From the NCBI GenBank assembly GCA_934047225.1, contig OW203992.1:21723501-21787500 (forward strand): a stretch of 64,000 bases of DNA, written 5' to 3'. How positions within the stretch are numbered: the first letter of the stretch is position 1; each line of letters opens with the position of its first letter. The notes beneath the pieces were generated by a model that saw nothing but the letters and a program-made list of their open reading frames with translations, searched no databases and was not told the origin of the DNA. Of this stretch, positions 10,380 through 22,035 are shown one piece after another. The position numbers and the translations under genes are program-made. Origin of the DNA: Ypsolopha sequella. Taxonomy: Eukaryota > Arthropoda > Insecta > Lepidoptera > Ypsolophidae.

Positions 10380-11550
10380 ACATATAAAAAAACAGTTTTC
10401 AGATACAATTTATAGTATTTCCACACTAGGTACACAAAAATGTTGCAAAAAATCTAGAGCAAGATAGACAGTTACAAAATAAAAGGGTTCGATCAAGATT
10501 TATTTCCACGGAGCGCCAACCCTTTATTATAATAGACTATTTTGAAATCAAGAAAATTTAGTAAATTTTCTTACTAAAACTAAAAACTAAAACTAATATA
10601 GGTATGTGTAAATACAAGAGCAAAACTCTAGCTACCTATGTATAATGTCTATCTGTCTGTATGTATGTTCCGTTTTATCTCAAAAACCACTCAACGTAAT
10701 TGGAAGCGGTTTTCTTAATTATCATTGTAGTGACCCTGGTCACTAAAGGGGAACGAAAATACAAACAGAAATAAAATGTCAGCTTTCAGATGATTTTGTT
10801 GCAATAATTAGGTTACGTATAGCCATAAAAAAAATACATGTTTTTGGTTGAACTTTAAGGTATTCATTTTCCACAAACCACGTTAATCGATTCATATTTG
10901 TACTGTCAATGAATTTTTTTGTAACCCTCTATTGCACACTTCTTATCGATTTTGTTTCAGGTATCGCTTTCGCGATTTTGTTGTTTTTTTTTTAATAAAA
11001 TTAGTGTGAATGATATCTATTCATTTTCCAAATACCACGTTATTCGGGTCAAAAAAAGCACCCCCTTTTTCCAAAAATACGTAAATCCACTGATGCAGTC
11101 AGCGGCAGCAAGATATTGTCAGTCTACGCCTAGCGTTGGCGCCTGTAAGACGTGAAACCTGTGCCCTTTTTTGCAAGCTATAAATATCTCCCAAAACTAC
11201 TTCAAAACACATTTAAATTAATTTTATAAAGTAATATTTCGAGGAGCATCATATTCCTGCCGTTAAAAACTCAACAAAATATGCGAATGAGTGATTTAGC
11301 TACATCGTGCCATAGTCATAACAACAAAACTGAATGAATTTGGAATGAATTCATACTTTTATGCGGGAAAATAATATATGTTACTCTAAAAGAATAATTT
11401 TGTGATCGTTATTGAAACCCAAGTTAATTTACTTATACTTACTGAGATCTGTATCAAAGGTCAATGACCTTTTCGTGAAATTACCCTCTAGTATTGGCTC
11501 ACCATTTCAGGTCCAATAAGTGAAGTTTTTTGCAAATTATATAGGTACAC
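10380..11550. other. Intergenic with repeat fragments
   Basis: 10527-10600 is related to the foldback at 1708-1868. 10660-10735 ('aaaaccactcaacgtaattgg', 'tgtagtgaccctgg') resembles 27631-27700, the inner part of a Helitron-like repeat. The rest, including the frame at 10952-11155, has no recognised content. Confidence 0.45.
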
Positions 11551-11554
11551 TTAC

Positions 11555-13221
11555 TTGGGATAAATCGCCAAGCATTTAAAATATAGAAATTTATTTTGAA
11601 ATATTTACAGTGCATGGCAAAATTATTAGATCGTAGATAATCCTGTCGGTACATGTTCAGGTTCTGTTACGCAAAATGAAAACAATGAAACTCTTTTAGG
11701 ATTAATTTGTTATCCCTATGTTTGTCCGTCTGTCCATTTGTCTAGACAATTTTTTCTGGGTAAAATTAATAAATACCAATATAAACGGCCCTCTATAGAG
11801 CTATAAAAACATACTTTTGACGTTTTTATTTATATTACGTTTTTTTTTTACGTTTTTCATACACATTTTCTCACTATGAAAATGTAGGGATGAACACTTG
11901 AGATAATATTTTGCATTTAAAAGTCAACACAGAAAGGAATTGTTGAACAAATAATGTAAAAAATATGAAAACCATGTTGTTCTATTCTAAAGGGATTAAT
12001 TATCTACTGTTCAATGTGGCGATAGCTTTGTTTATTTTTTTCCTTGAATTATTTTTTACTAAGATAACAAATAGTTTAATACAAAGTTTTCCTTAAGAGG
12101 TCCCTTTACCCCTGTATTTTTCTTAAAATTTATACAATAGGTATAAACCGAATGTGAAGTCTACAGCTTATTTTCTTCATATCTTTTTTCATGAGTATAT
12201 TCTAGTGACATCTAACTACGTCTCTATACAGCCCAAAAAGCAAAATTTGATAAAACACCATCATAATAGCTGTCAGGATATCGTCAATATTGCCTCGTTT
12301 TTACACAAAGTTTAACAAGTTTGTATATTTTTAACTATACTGGAAATAAAAAAGAGAGAAATACAGGCGTCGTTCATGTTAAGATGACTAAGTTTACACA
12401 CTTTGCTAACTATAAACAATTACCGTTTCATGGAAAACTGTTTTGACCTGAAACCATTTAACAAATTCAATTAACTTATTTTGAATATCTTGTCATCTTG
12501 CACTTCTTGATGAGAAATACAATTTCAATAAGTAAAAATACAACTTTTAGTTAAGAAAACTTATAGTCAAAAGTCTGCTGTATGCATAAACATATTTTTA
12601 ATTATATCACAATAGTAATATAATAATTGGCTTATCCGTCGTCGTGATACCAGCCGTAAATTTCTTAAATAATCTGATATCACGCTTATTGAAAACCCAA
12701 TTATTTTGAAGATACCATAATATCATTAAAATATGTTTATGCATATAGCAAACTTTTAACAATAAATTGTCTTAGCTAAAAGTTGTACTTTACCGTTATA
12801 ATTATTTCTTAATATTTTGTTACAAATTCGGAGAAATAGCCCTTAACCTTAACCTTGTATGAAAATATTTGTTATCTTTGTAACAAAGAAAAAAAAAAAA
12901 ATAAACAAAGCTATCGCCACATTAAACAAACAGTAAATTATTAATCCCTTTAGAATAGAAAGATATGGTTTTATATTTTTTACATTATTTGTTCTACAAT
13001 TCCTTTCTGTGCTTTCTTTCAAATGCAAAATATTATGTCAAGTGTTGATCTCTATATTTTCATAAGGAGAAAATTTGTATGAAAAAGTTAAACAAAAGGC
13101 CATAAAGACAATAAATTAATCCTAAAAGAGTTTTGTTTTTTCATTTTGCGCAAAGGGACCTGAACATTTCAAACTATGATACAAATAAATTTCTATATTT
13201 TAAACACTTGGCGATTTATCC
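11555..13221. repeat. Large inverted repeat with nested foldbacks
   Basis: The left arm (about 11555-12065) and right arm (about 12865-13221) are diverged reverse complements. Shared phrases include 'gggataaatcgccaag', 'ctcttttaggattaattt', 'aaaggaattgt', 'attctaaagggattaat' and 'tgtggcgatagctttgttta'. The left arm carries extra sequence. The spacer holds a family J copy (12094-12370, inverted relative to 9290) and an inner foldback. No open frame of note. It could be a large non-autonomous DNA transposon; no target duplication was found. Confidence 0.7.
12538..12790. repeat. Inner foldback, about 64-bp arms
   Basis: 12538-12602 (tacaacttttagttaaga ... tatgcataaacatatttt) is mirrored by 12727-12790. 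It lies in the spacer of the larger inverted repeat. Confidence 0.7.
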
Positions 13222-14375
13222 CAAGGGTAAACAGGTGTCCCAAAAGTCAACGCTTTCCCTTGGAAGGCTGGAAGGCCAGCTCATGACTGACCAGAATATC
13301 AAATTATGACCTCAGCAAAAAGTAGATAGTCTTCGAGTTGATGGTACTTTTATAAATTCGAATAGATTTTTGAGAGTCAAAGCTAACTAGTTCTAAATTC
13401 AAAGAATAAAATTTTTGTTGCGCAACTCTGAATAGTCATGCTATTGATAAAGTCAAAAATAAACCTTGAAATGCTGTTACATCAGGAAGAAAAATAAAAA
13501 CCCAATTTATGAGCAATTTTTTGTAATTAGGTTAGTTCGATACCACACCCTGAAAAAAAATGTCCTATGTTAGTTTTGCAAATTGTCTTAAATAACGGCT
13601 CATCAAATATTGTTTTTCAAATGATCTGGCAATTTCTGTGTATTACTTTTGAAAAAAAGTTACTGCTATTTTACTACCAAAGGAGCTGCGTATTTCTTAA
13701 AATAATTAGAATTTAGAATGAAAGAGTGGCGGGCAGTAAAAATATTTGACGTTCATTAGAAACGCCATTTAACACGCGTTAGAGTGAGATAAATAGTGAC
13801 GCTATTTAAAATGAGTTGGAATGAGATAGTAACGCAGTTAAACGTGGTTGAATGAGAGAGGCATAATTGATATAGGCTACAGTGAGATAGATAGTGACGT
13901 GTTGCATTCCTTCTGAGAATATTTGTTAGTTTCCACTTTTTGTAATAACAACTTTAGTAAAAATTTTTTGTAAAGAAATTTTTGGTCCAATTTATTTTCC
14001 CGCAAGTGTAAAACCAGCTCAACGGGCGAAAAATATTTAAAGAATGGGTAATGGTGACAATTAACCGTCACAATATTATTATGTATCTCTAAAGGAGTGT
14101 CTGAAATGTTCCGAGGGTCAACTGATAAATCAAACACTCAAAAAACCACTTTTAGCCGACCATAATAAATTTACGTCCCGACGTGATAGCAAGTAGGATC
14201 AATGCCGTGTGACGATGATCGAAATACACTTATAAATTAGATAAAATAAAATACGTATTACTTTTGACCCTGCCTCGTCCACTCTATTCGTATTTTTGCT
14301 ATGGTTACGCGAGCTTAGAGACCGGGACGAATTTCCCCCCGCGCGCTACCGTAAAATAGAATAAGCCACGCCCGG
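13222..14375. other. Intergenic; degenerate tandem patch
   Basis: At about 13780-13895 an imperfect unit around 'gagtgagatagatagtgacg' recurs four to five times. No gene is seen. Confidence 0.4.
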
Positions 14376-14492
14376 AACTGGTTTTTGTTTTGGCTATGTC
14401 ATACTCTTAAGGGGTGTCGATTAAAATTCAGCCAAGCCGTAAACGGGGCAAAGATTGAATAAACACGGGCGGAGCCACGGGCGAAAATCTAG
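14376..14492 (+). repeat. Helitron-like 3' terminus (weak)
   Basis: Ends in 'cggagccacgggcgaaaatctag', close to 27897-27926 'gaagctgcgggcaaaatctag'. Both end in CTAG, which fits the CTRR end of Helitrons, and both are preceded by a 'gccaagccg' phrase. No Rep/helicase coding is present. Confidence 0.4.
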
Positions 14493-14499
14493 TTATATA

Positions 14500-14885
14500 T
14501 AAATTTCCCAATAAAATATAATCTTTGCAAAGCAGCCGTACTTATTCATACCAATGTCTGGGCCGCGTTATTGCTTTGATGGATGTCTCACTCAATGACA
14601 GTCAATTACGTCTCACAAAGGGGCAAAATTCGTATTTTACTAAGAAATAATACGGGTTTTATTGAATTTTATAAAAAACATTTTCTTTTACAAATAAAAC
14701 CGTATAATAACAACATTTGTTGTGACCATTGACGTATTGACGTAATTGACGTTATACTAATGTTTTCGTATCTTGCGACTTTTAAAGATGAAAAACCCGC
14801 CTTTTTCTAATGAATCAAAACAGAAAACTTAAATTCAAAATTCACTCAATAGTTATTTATCAAAGTCTTATTAAATATGTATTGT
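14500..14885. other. Intergenic; no gene seen
   Basis: Contains scattered 'gacgtattgacgtaattgacg' triplication near 14730-14750. Nothing else is recognised. Confidence 0.35.
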
Positions 14886-14891
14886 ATGCTG

Positions 14892-15150
14892 CAGTGGCGT
14901 GCACAGAACTTTTTGCTGGAAGAGCAAACAATTGGTCAAGAACAACAATAAAAAAATATAAAAAAATTTAAATATCACTTTGAAAAAAAAAGTTTGTATA
15001 GGAAATTTTCACTCTAGGGTAGACATTGTCTACCCTGGCGTCATACAAAATTTATTTTTCAAAGTGATATTTAAATTTTTTCATATTTTTTTATTGTTGT
15101 TCTTGACCAATTGTTTGCTTTTCCAGCAAAAAGTTCTGTGCACGCCACTG
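14892..15150. mobile_element. hAT-type MITE, 259 bp, 8-bp target duplication
   Basis: Begins cagtggcgtgcacagaac and ends with its inverse. The two arms of about 100 bp pair almost fully. The flanks GTATGCTG (14884-14891) and GTATACTG (15151-15158) form an 8-bp duplication with one mismatch. The CAGTGGCG start and 8-bp duplication are hAT hallmarks. Confidence 0.85.
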
Positions 15151-15218
15151 GTATACTGCCATCGCAAAGTTTCCATTGGTTTCTGTAAATTGTTGCAAAT
15201 CAGTTGCATCTCCAACAC

Positions 15219-15640
15219 TCCTTCACCATTTCTAAAATGGGGTTTTTCGAATCCATTTACTCCACTATTATGTCATCTACGTATTTCATTTTTGAGTAAA
15301 TGTTTATTGATTATTTGATTGAGATTCTCACTGAATGAAAACGCGATTGGATGAAATTTTTTTGATAGAATTTAATTCCAAAAAAACCTCTAAATTGTTT
15401 TTTTTTTTCCTGTAATTCTGAAATCCTAACTAATTTCATTGTGAAATTGCATTCAAAATGTGGACATTATGTATTTGTAAAGTCTTCTTGAAAATCTTTT
15501 TGACAAAATAGCTAAGTACATTTTATATTAATAAGAAACCGACTTTTTGCTACTTTTCCACGTATCTGTCCCACTTGCACTTATGGTTTTTTCGCATATG
15601 GTGTAACAGGGACGCCAAAACTTTTATGTATCGCCTTAAC
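15219..15640 (-). repeat. Interspersed repeat family A, inverted copy
   Basis: Reverse complement of 3119-3620 along most of its length ('tggggtttttcgaatcca' through 'gacgccaaaac'). Confidence 0.8.
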
Positions 15641-15649
15641 AATACATCA

Positions 15650-16095
15650 GAGTACAGGCTCGGATCCATGGTTTCGTCACTTTCATGAAAAATTGCGTCA
15701 CTATCGCTCCGTGTTCAAGCCAAGAAATCTCGTTGACAGGACAGAGTGATGGAACTTTTATCACTGTTCAAAAATCACAGCTGTGCGCGTTTCTAGTGGT
15801 AAAATTATTGGTGCACTGTGGTTCTTTTAACACCGAAAATCCTTACTGCGAAGGCTTCGTGTCTGCTACTCTGTCTATCAATTAGTCCAGACAGAGAAGG
15901 GTATGGTTGATATTCGCGTAGACCACGTGAGATAATCCTTTGTGGTTAAAATCACGGACTATTAGCATAGTCTATGCTATTAGTTTCCTAAACCTGTACT
16001 TTAGGTATCTTAACATGTCATAACAAAATTAAGCATACAATAAAAAAGGTCCTCTACGTTTCTACTCGTAGCCCTTGGCCTACTTAATATCCTGA
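15650..16095. other. Intergenic; no gene seen
   Basis: The frame at 15685-15885 has no motif or codon pattern that I can support. 'gtccagacagagaaggg' and similar phrases are not recognised. Confidence 0.3.
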
Positions 16096-16097
16096 GG

Positions 16098-16250
16098 CAG
16101 TGTTTTTCAAACTTATTTTAATCACGACCCCGATAAGAGCAAATGTAATTTCGCGAACCCGCTACCCACTGCTACAGCAAAATATATTATATATGTATAT
16201 ATATAAATATTTGTTAAAAATATTAAACTATTTTGCTAAAATTTAATTCT
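16098..16250 (+). repeat. Possible hAT-like repeat end
   Basis: 'cagtgtttttcaaactt' at 16098 resembles the CAGTG-type hAT terminal repeat seen in many arthropods. The other end and the duplication were not found. Confidence 0.3.
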
Positions 16251-16565
16251 CTTAGGTTAAATTATGTTAAGCTGTGTTAATTCGAAAACCGTTTCAACAT
16301 TTAGGTTTAATAAAGCCGTATTTGAGAACTTGTGGTCTAAAAAACCTCATTTACGAAAAACCGACATACCACTTTTTTATAAGCAATCACACACAACACT
16401 ACTAAAATTCTTAAGTGACGTCATATCGGACAATTCTTTAAAAAATCATGAAAAACTAATGGTTCATTTATATACCAAAATAATGAAAAATATGTCCTAA
16501 AATGGCGTATATTCTCTGAAAAAAAAAAAAAAAAAATTATCTTTAGATTTTAGAAATTAAGCTAT
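16250..16565 (+). repeat. Family B inner module, copy
   Basis: 'aattatgttaag', 'gtgttaattcgaaaacc', 'ataagcaatcacacac' and 'aagctatgggaatt' match the middle of the MITE at 7408-8242. The ggtctttac ends are absent. Confidence 0.7.
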
Positions 16566-16739
16566 GGGAATTCTACAAATCTAAAATACATGACAAGTAT
16601 AATCATATATACAAATTTCAAGGCTGTATGATTTAAGGAAGGCCCTTTCCTTTAACTCTTAAAACATAAACTTTAGAGGTATTTTTGTAATTATTTTCTA
16701 TGAAGTTAACTTAAGACTGTACCTGAGCCTAGAGCATGA

Positions 16740-17225
16740 CCAACACCAGTCTATCTAGGATTCGTTTGAAGAAATTCGGACTCTCCTTGTATTGAAAAAA
16801 ATATATTTGGTTTATTAATCTTTTCTTTAGGGATCTAACGTATAAAAAATGTACTAAGATTTATACTTTTGTCAAAAAAAAAATGTTTTGCACTCTCTCT
16901 TTTTTTGGTTTTCAAACGTTCGCTTGAAGAACGCGGATAAGAGATCAACTTGATTTTATTTTCATAAAATAGGTAATAGAAATATGAAGGTATATCACCT
17001 AAATTCAATATTTTTTTCCCTACAAAATATTTCAGTATTAGCTAAAAACACACCATTTTGTTGTTTCGCTGCGTGATCACTAGTATTACGCGTCTAAGAA
17101 AAAGTGGCCAAAGAGCCAACATACAATCGCCTCTATGAAAAGCAATTAAAGTCTTTGCCATTATAATTATTGTGCTGGACGGGTAATAAAAAAAGTTGCT
17201 AGAGTATGCCATCTTCTTAAAGCTT
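16740..17225 (+). repeat. Interspersed repeat family H, copy 1
   Basis: Long direct match to 32265-32700 ('aagagatcaacttgattt', 'agctaaaaacacacca', 'ttgttgtttcgctgcgtga', 'ttgtgctggacgggtaata'). A third, inverted and truncated copy is at 20460-20570. No coding function is seen. Confidence 0.75.
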
Positions 17226-17229
17226 TTTG

Positions 17230-18685
17230 CGTTTTTGCCAAAACTTTTGGATCAGCCCCACAGTTGACCAAGTTACATAATGTGAAATGGTCACTTGAAG
17301 TTATTCATCTGACCTTATACGGACTGTCAATCCAAGTAGAAAAACGCGCAGTAAGAGAATGACGGATTCAGGCCGAAATAGACAAAAGTGGCTTTTTTAT
17401 TTATACAAAAAACCTAAAATAGCTAGCAAAATTTCCAATAAAAATTACAGATATTGTTTAAAACTATCTAATAAAATGTCATTGAGGTATGTATGTCACT
17501 CGCCTTAATCCCAGGAGGTCACGACCCATACTTTGGAATACATTGACCTAAGGTGCCTGCCTTCATAACTGATATTTTTTATCGACAACAATCAATAATT
17601 TGAATTCGGCCAAGGGCATCTGACACTACAACGCAATTTTGTACTCAATAAGGTTCTAGCAAATGGAAATTACGCCATATTGATATGATTGATTAATGTT
17701 GTGTTTAGTGAGATGGAATACCAACGGCTCTTCTCTGCGTGGCTTTTGACGGCCGCTAGAAAAACAAAACACGCAACGGTTTTTGCTAGTATAACAGGTA
17801 TCAATAGATCTTGGCATTAAAAACGGTTGCCTTCTCTGGCTTTATCGTGTGCATAGACGAACCGTACAACCCGAAAGAGTTAACTTGAGACTTCGCTCGG
17901 ATGACGTAAGCGCGCGGTACTGACTGCAAAAAAGTGTAATTTGTCAAAAATATTTTTTATTATTGATTGGATTGGAGTTGTTCAATAAAATAAGAAAATC
18001 TAATAATCTTTTTAATGTACATTTAAAAGAAGACTCAAAAGTTTTTTTTACATTTAAAATTTATTTACATTTTTTTTTTACATTCTTAAACTATTTACTG
18101 GTTATTACAGACAATTCGCAGTCGATGTCACTGTCATTATCTGTACACTTCTGTCTGGATTCACTTAGATGTTCTTTTATCATCCTTTTCACGTATCGTG
18201 ACAACACGGCAATAGAGCAGAGAGAACGGAAGTAACGATAAACATTATATTTTATATAACCATAGATAATACATTTGTCTTCTAATTATAAAGCAACAGT
18301 ACACTAACAAAAACCACCAAACTGATTCAATCAGGTAAAAGAACCAAACGAAACCAAACGCACGTAAGTCGATTGTGATATTGCTAATGGTACTAACGCG
18401 GAATGGACTGTCGGGAGGGGAGCGCGCATTCCGCTCAAGTATCAAGTTAACTCTTGAGGGTTGTACACCCGGCATTTACATTTATATTTTGAATTATTAT
18501 TATGTTTTAATGTTAACAATTAAATGATAATTTAATATTTATCAAAATAATTGAAATGTATAGCGTAATGGATTTCTGTAAAGCTGTACTTTTATGTAAA
18601 TAAATAAATAAAAATAAAATCACAGTATGGAATTCAGACGATTGACAACATATACATTGATTGTTAACAGCTGAACTTGAACTTG
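17230..18685. other. Intergenic with short repeat fragments
   Basis: 'accaagttacataatgtga' (17268) occurs inverted near 47838. A 'gtaaataaataaataaaaat' tail at 18596 suggests an old retroposon end. Frames at 17963-18235 and 18245-18475 carry no recognised domain. Confidence 0.35.
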
Positions 18686-18689
18686 TTGA

Positions 18690-18755
18690 ACAGCTGATAT
18701 TTTTTTTACGATTTCAGGGTTGGCTCCATAGTAAAAGTTGTTTATATGGACAAGT
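18690..18755 (+). repeat. MITE family F core
   Basis: 'ttcagggttggctccatagt' and 'aaaagttgtt' are shared with 50400-50430, 58040-58072 and 60130-60165. Confidence 0.6.
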
Positions 18756-18812
18756 ACTATCACCAGTTTTCGTTAACAAAATGACTTCAATTTCACATTG
18801 TATAGGATGTAA

Positions 18813-18950
18813 AGCTGATCGCACACTTTTCAGCATCATACGTGTCGCACGCCGTATTAGAATTCAATTCTATGTAACCTCGCAAAATAACCCGCACTGT
18901 ATTTAGCGTACAGTGCGTGCGGCGCGTACGATGCTGAAAAATGTGCGATA
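18813..18950. repeat. Foldback, about 38-bp arms
   Basis: 'gatcgcacacttttcagcat' with 'catacgtgtcgcacgccg' is mirrored by 18912-18950 with a few mismatches. Confidence 0.65.
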
Positions 18951-18954
18951 GTGA

Positions 18955-20185
18955 GAAATGGATGGATAAGGTAAGATAGAATAGATATGAACAGATGGGA
19001 TAGAACAGTGGCCATGTTTAGTCCTGAGGTCTATTGATACGAGTTATACCTATGTAGTGATAGTGAGTATTATTGTATTGGGTATGAATTTAATTCGTAA
19101 TTTTCGTCACAGGCGTCGTCAAAATGTTACGTTAAGTTTCGTAAAAAGTCCAAGTCTTTATTACGAATTCAAGCACTTCTTTCATTAACAGATTCTACTA
19201 CGTTAATGACAAAAGCATAGCTTATACAAATTTTTAATTTTGCCTTTACAAACATATTTGAAACAACGTTGTAAAATCCGTACCTTTTCCCGAAATCTTC
19301 CTTTGATACTGCACATCCAACAAAATTTTGAAGTCTTTGCAGCGAATGCTGTCGCTGTAGAACCATTGTACAGATGAAATAGGGTTTCTATTTTCTGATA
19401 TACCTTCTTGGTCCGGTGAACACTGTTTGCGTACCAGAGTGCGTACTTGTGCGTGCGGTCGTACGGGCTCAGTGGGAGGACGTCATTCCGGCACTCCACC
19501 TAGATAGTGGAGTAGTTGACCCAGATTGCTGTCGACCCAGGTTACCGTCCGAGTCGCCTATCCGCGTAGGCGTTGTCAAAGCCACAAGGTGATTAAATAA
19601 CAATGAAACCGGGGCATGATGTGACTATATAAACATAGAATGTACACAAACATAAAGCGAGGTGAGCGTGCGTGCAGCTCCGAGCTCCGAGTACCTTCTC
19701 AGACAATGAGGGAGCCAGCTTCTCTGGCGGGTCTATCAACACATACCTAGTTGTGTCGCTCATGGCTTTTATTTTCCAACGGTGGAGGACCAGCGCTTTG
19801 TCCTGCTCGGTGTCACCCTGTATTGGCCCTGGGCTGGCAAAACATGTTACTCCCAATCCAAGACAAAAAGGCCAATGGCAAAGACTTTATTAGCTTCCAA
19901 TTGAAGCGATTATTGTTTGGTTTATTGGCCTATTAGTCTTCGACGGGTAATAATCACGCAGCTAGGGTTTTAGCTTATACTGAAATATTTTATGGGAAAA
20001 AATATTTGGATTTTAGAAGATTTCTTTCATTATTATTTTATGTAAAAAAAAAACAAGTCGATCCCGTAACAGCGTTCTTCTAAGGAACACTTTAAAATAA
20101 AAATAAAATGGGATTGAAATATACTTATCTTTACTACAATATTTACTATACTTATATGAATTATCTTTAGACAAAAGTATATAAA
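18955..20185 (-). other. Intergenic with two unexplained minus-strand frames
   Basis: The frames at 19203-19499 (98 codons) and 19593-19856 (87 codons) lie close together on the minus strand, in sequence with more GC than the flanks. The second reads LVLHRWKIKAMSDTTRYVL and DPPEKLAPSLS, which looks protein-like, but I cannot name a family. They could be exons, old transposon coding pieces or chance. Confidence 0.3.
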
Positions 20186-20186
20186 G

Positions 20187-20425
20187 GTGAAACTTAATCA
20201 ACCGACCCAATTTGGTTAGTGATCAGGAACAATGTTAGATGACTCGTGAAGAGAAATAAAATAAAAAAATTGTTCCCGCACTGCCTAAGAATTGTATTTG
20301 AACTAGTCCAGTTCGTATGGGAACAAATATTTTTTAAGATTTGGAAAAAATGATCGGTGAACCTTGTTGCTGATCACTAACAGAATCTCCAGTATGAATT
20401 CGGGCGGTTGATTAAATTTCCCCGT
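20187..20425. mobile_element. MITE family C, complete foldback (about 240 bp)
   Basis: The left end ggtgaaacttaatcaaccg pairs with the right end cggttgattaaatttcccc. The inverted similarity continues inward ('gttagtgatcaggaacaa' and 'ttgttgctgatcactaac'). Other copies are 30386-30568 and parts at 4386-4562, 42560-42650 and 63515-63622. Confidence 0.8.
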
Positions 20426-20459
20426 AAAAGATATATTAAAGATATACTTTATAATTTTT

Positions 20460-20570
20460 TTACTAGTATGTTCCTTAATAAAAGACTAACAAATCAAATA
20501 TATATTTTTTTCAATATAAGGGAGTCCTAATTTCTTCAAACGAAGCCTTGAAAATCTGGCGATGAAAGAA
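20460..20570 (-). repeat. Family H fragment, inverted
   Basis: On the minus strand 'ttcgtttgaagaaatt', 'aggactcccttatattgaa' and 'ttgttagtcttttatta' match 16760-16830. Confidence 0.6.
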
Positions 20571-21545
20571 AGAAGAAAGAAAGAAAAAATTTATTTGCAT
20601 AAATTGTGGTATACATAAAGATGGTGAGGTACACAAAATTTGTTCAGCACAGTTTACCTTATTCAGGCATGCAAATTTTAGATTAGGTATACATTTTATA
20701 ATATCTATTCATAAAGTTTCTATAATAACATCACTAATTTCTAAGTAACTATAAATTTGCTATATTACAACAGTACTTAAATTCAAAAAATCTTTAATGT
20801 CATAGAAACATTGCTGTGTTAAATAATTAAATAACAGTTTCTTAAATAAATTGTAGGGCTTTTCTTTGAGACTGTCTGGTAACTTATTAAAAATCTTTAT
20901 TTGCATAAAATATGTGGTTCTTTGGCAAAATTCCGTTCTGTATTTTGGAGTTATTAGTTTGTTTGGGTATCTAGTATTAAAATTGTATCTATCACTATAC
21001 TTTAGGAATAAATTTGTATGTGATTTCGTGAAACATGCCATTTCATAAATATATAGACTTGGCAGGGACAGCAGTTTGTTTCTTATAAAATATGGTTTAC
21101 ATGACACAGTGGGTTCCAAATTGAAAATTGCTCGTATACTTTTTTTCTGTACTATAAAAGCTCTATTTATTTCTCTCGCATTTCCCCAAAGAATAAGTCC
21201 GTATCGTAGCAGTGACATAACATATCCGTGATAAGCAAGGAGTGCAGTTTTGGTATCTGAAGTTCGTTGTAAACGATATAGAACATATACAAAACTATTA
21301 ATTTTTGAACACATTTTTTCTATGTGGGGAAGCCATGTTAAAAAACTGTCCATTGTTATGCCCAGAAATTTTGTTTCTTCAGTTTCTTCAATACTTTCTC
21401 CATTACATGTTATATTTACTTTAAGATGTTTCATTTTTTTGTTTCTGAATTGAATGAATTTGGTTTTGTTTGTATTAATTTTTAAGTTATTAAATTTAAG
21501 CCAGTCCACTATTTTTGTAATATTATTATTTACATCATGATGTTC
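20563..21545 (-). mobile_element. CR1/Jockey-like LINE, 5'-truncated
   Basis: The minus-strand ORF is followed by a 3' UTR of about 180 bp. It ends in a ctttctttcttctttctttc tail (20563-20588), the simple-repeat 3' end expected for CR1-type elements. The 5' junction is near 21545, where similarity to RT stops. Confidence 0.8.
20760..21545 (-). CDS. LINE reverse transcriptase, C-terminal part
   Basis: The 249-residue open frame (20760-21509) extends a little upstream in frame. Seen in order: WLKFNNLKINTNKTKFIQF (the palm piece after the FADD box), ETKFLGITMDSFLTW, then AYHGYVMSLLRYGLILWG and VQKKSIRAIFNL, SCKPYF and LPSLYIYEM. This is the RT palm/thumb and C-terminal region of CR1/Jockey-group non-LTR elements. 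The catalytic FADD box is missing because of the usual 5' truncation, so the protein cannot be active. There are no internal stops, which suggests a fairly recent insertion. The decayed relative at 46180-46878 shares the AYHG..RYGLILW segment. Confidence 0.8.
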   Translation of the reverse strand, partial: EHHDVNNNITKIVDWLKFNNLKINTNKTKFIQFRNKKMKHLKVNITCNGESIEETEETKFLGITMDSFLTWLPHIEKMCSKINSFVYVLYRLQRTSDTKTALLAYHGYVMSLLRYGLILWGNAREINRAFIVQKKSIRAIFNLEPTVSCKPYFIRNKLLSLPSLYIYEMACFTKSHTNLFLKYSDRYNFNTRYPNKLITPKYRTEFCQRTTYFMQIKIFNKLPDSLKEKPYNLFKKLLFNYLTQQCFYDIKDFLNLSTVVI

Positions 21546-21699
21546 ATGTTCTAGGCTCAGGTCGAGCCTTAATTAGGGCGCCATTGCTGTTTACACAGGT
21601 AAGCAAAGGGCCTCCGGGTGCGGTGTTGGCCCACTTATTCTACCTACTCTGGAAAAAACTCGTATCTCATACTGAAAATAATATCTCACCAAAAACATT

Positions 21700-22035
21700 T
21701 AATGTAAAGTAGGTTGCCAAGACTCGTAACCTCATAACGCTTTCACTGTTGAAAATTTATCAAAACTCATGTAGAGCCAAGCTAAAAAGGACTAAATCTA
21801 CAAGCCCTACTTCTACAAACCTAACATTTTATTCGATGGTAAGAAATTATTGTTGTGTCATGCAATAGTTCCATGAAACGGCCAAGTCATAGTGTTGAAC
21901 AAGATGTAGGGGTTGTAGAGTTAGGTCTTGTAAATCTAGGTTTTGTAGAGTTAGAGGCTTGGCTCTACATGAGATCTGATAACTTTTTAACAGTGAAAGC
22001 GTTATGAGCTTACGAGTCTTGGCAACTTACAAGTA
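21700..22035. repeat. Foldback, about 130-bp arms
   Basis: 'ttgccaagactcgtaac', 'cataacgctttcactgtt' and 'catgtagagccaagc' at 21710-21785 are mirrored at 21960-22028. No coding sequence. Confidence 0.75.
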
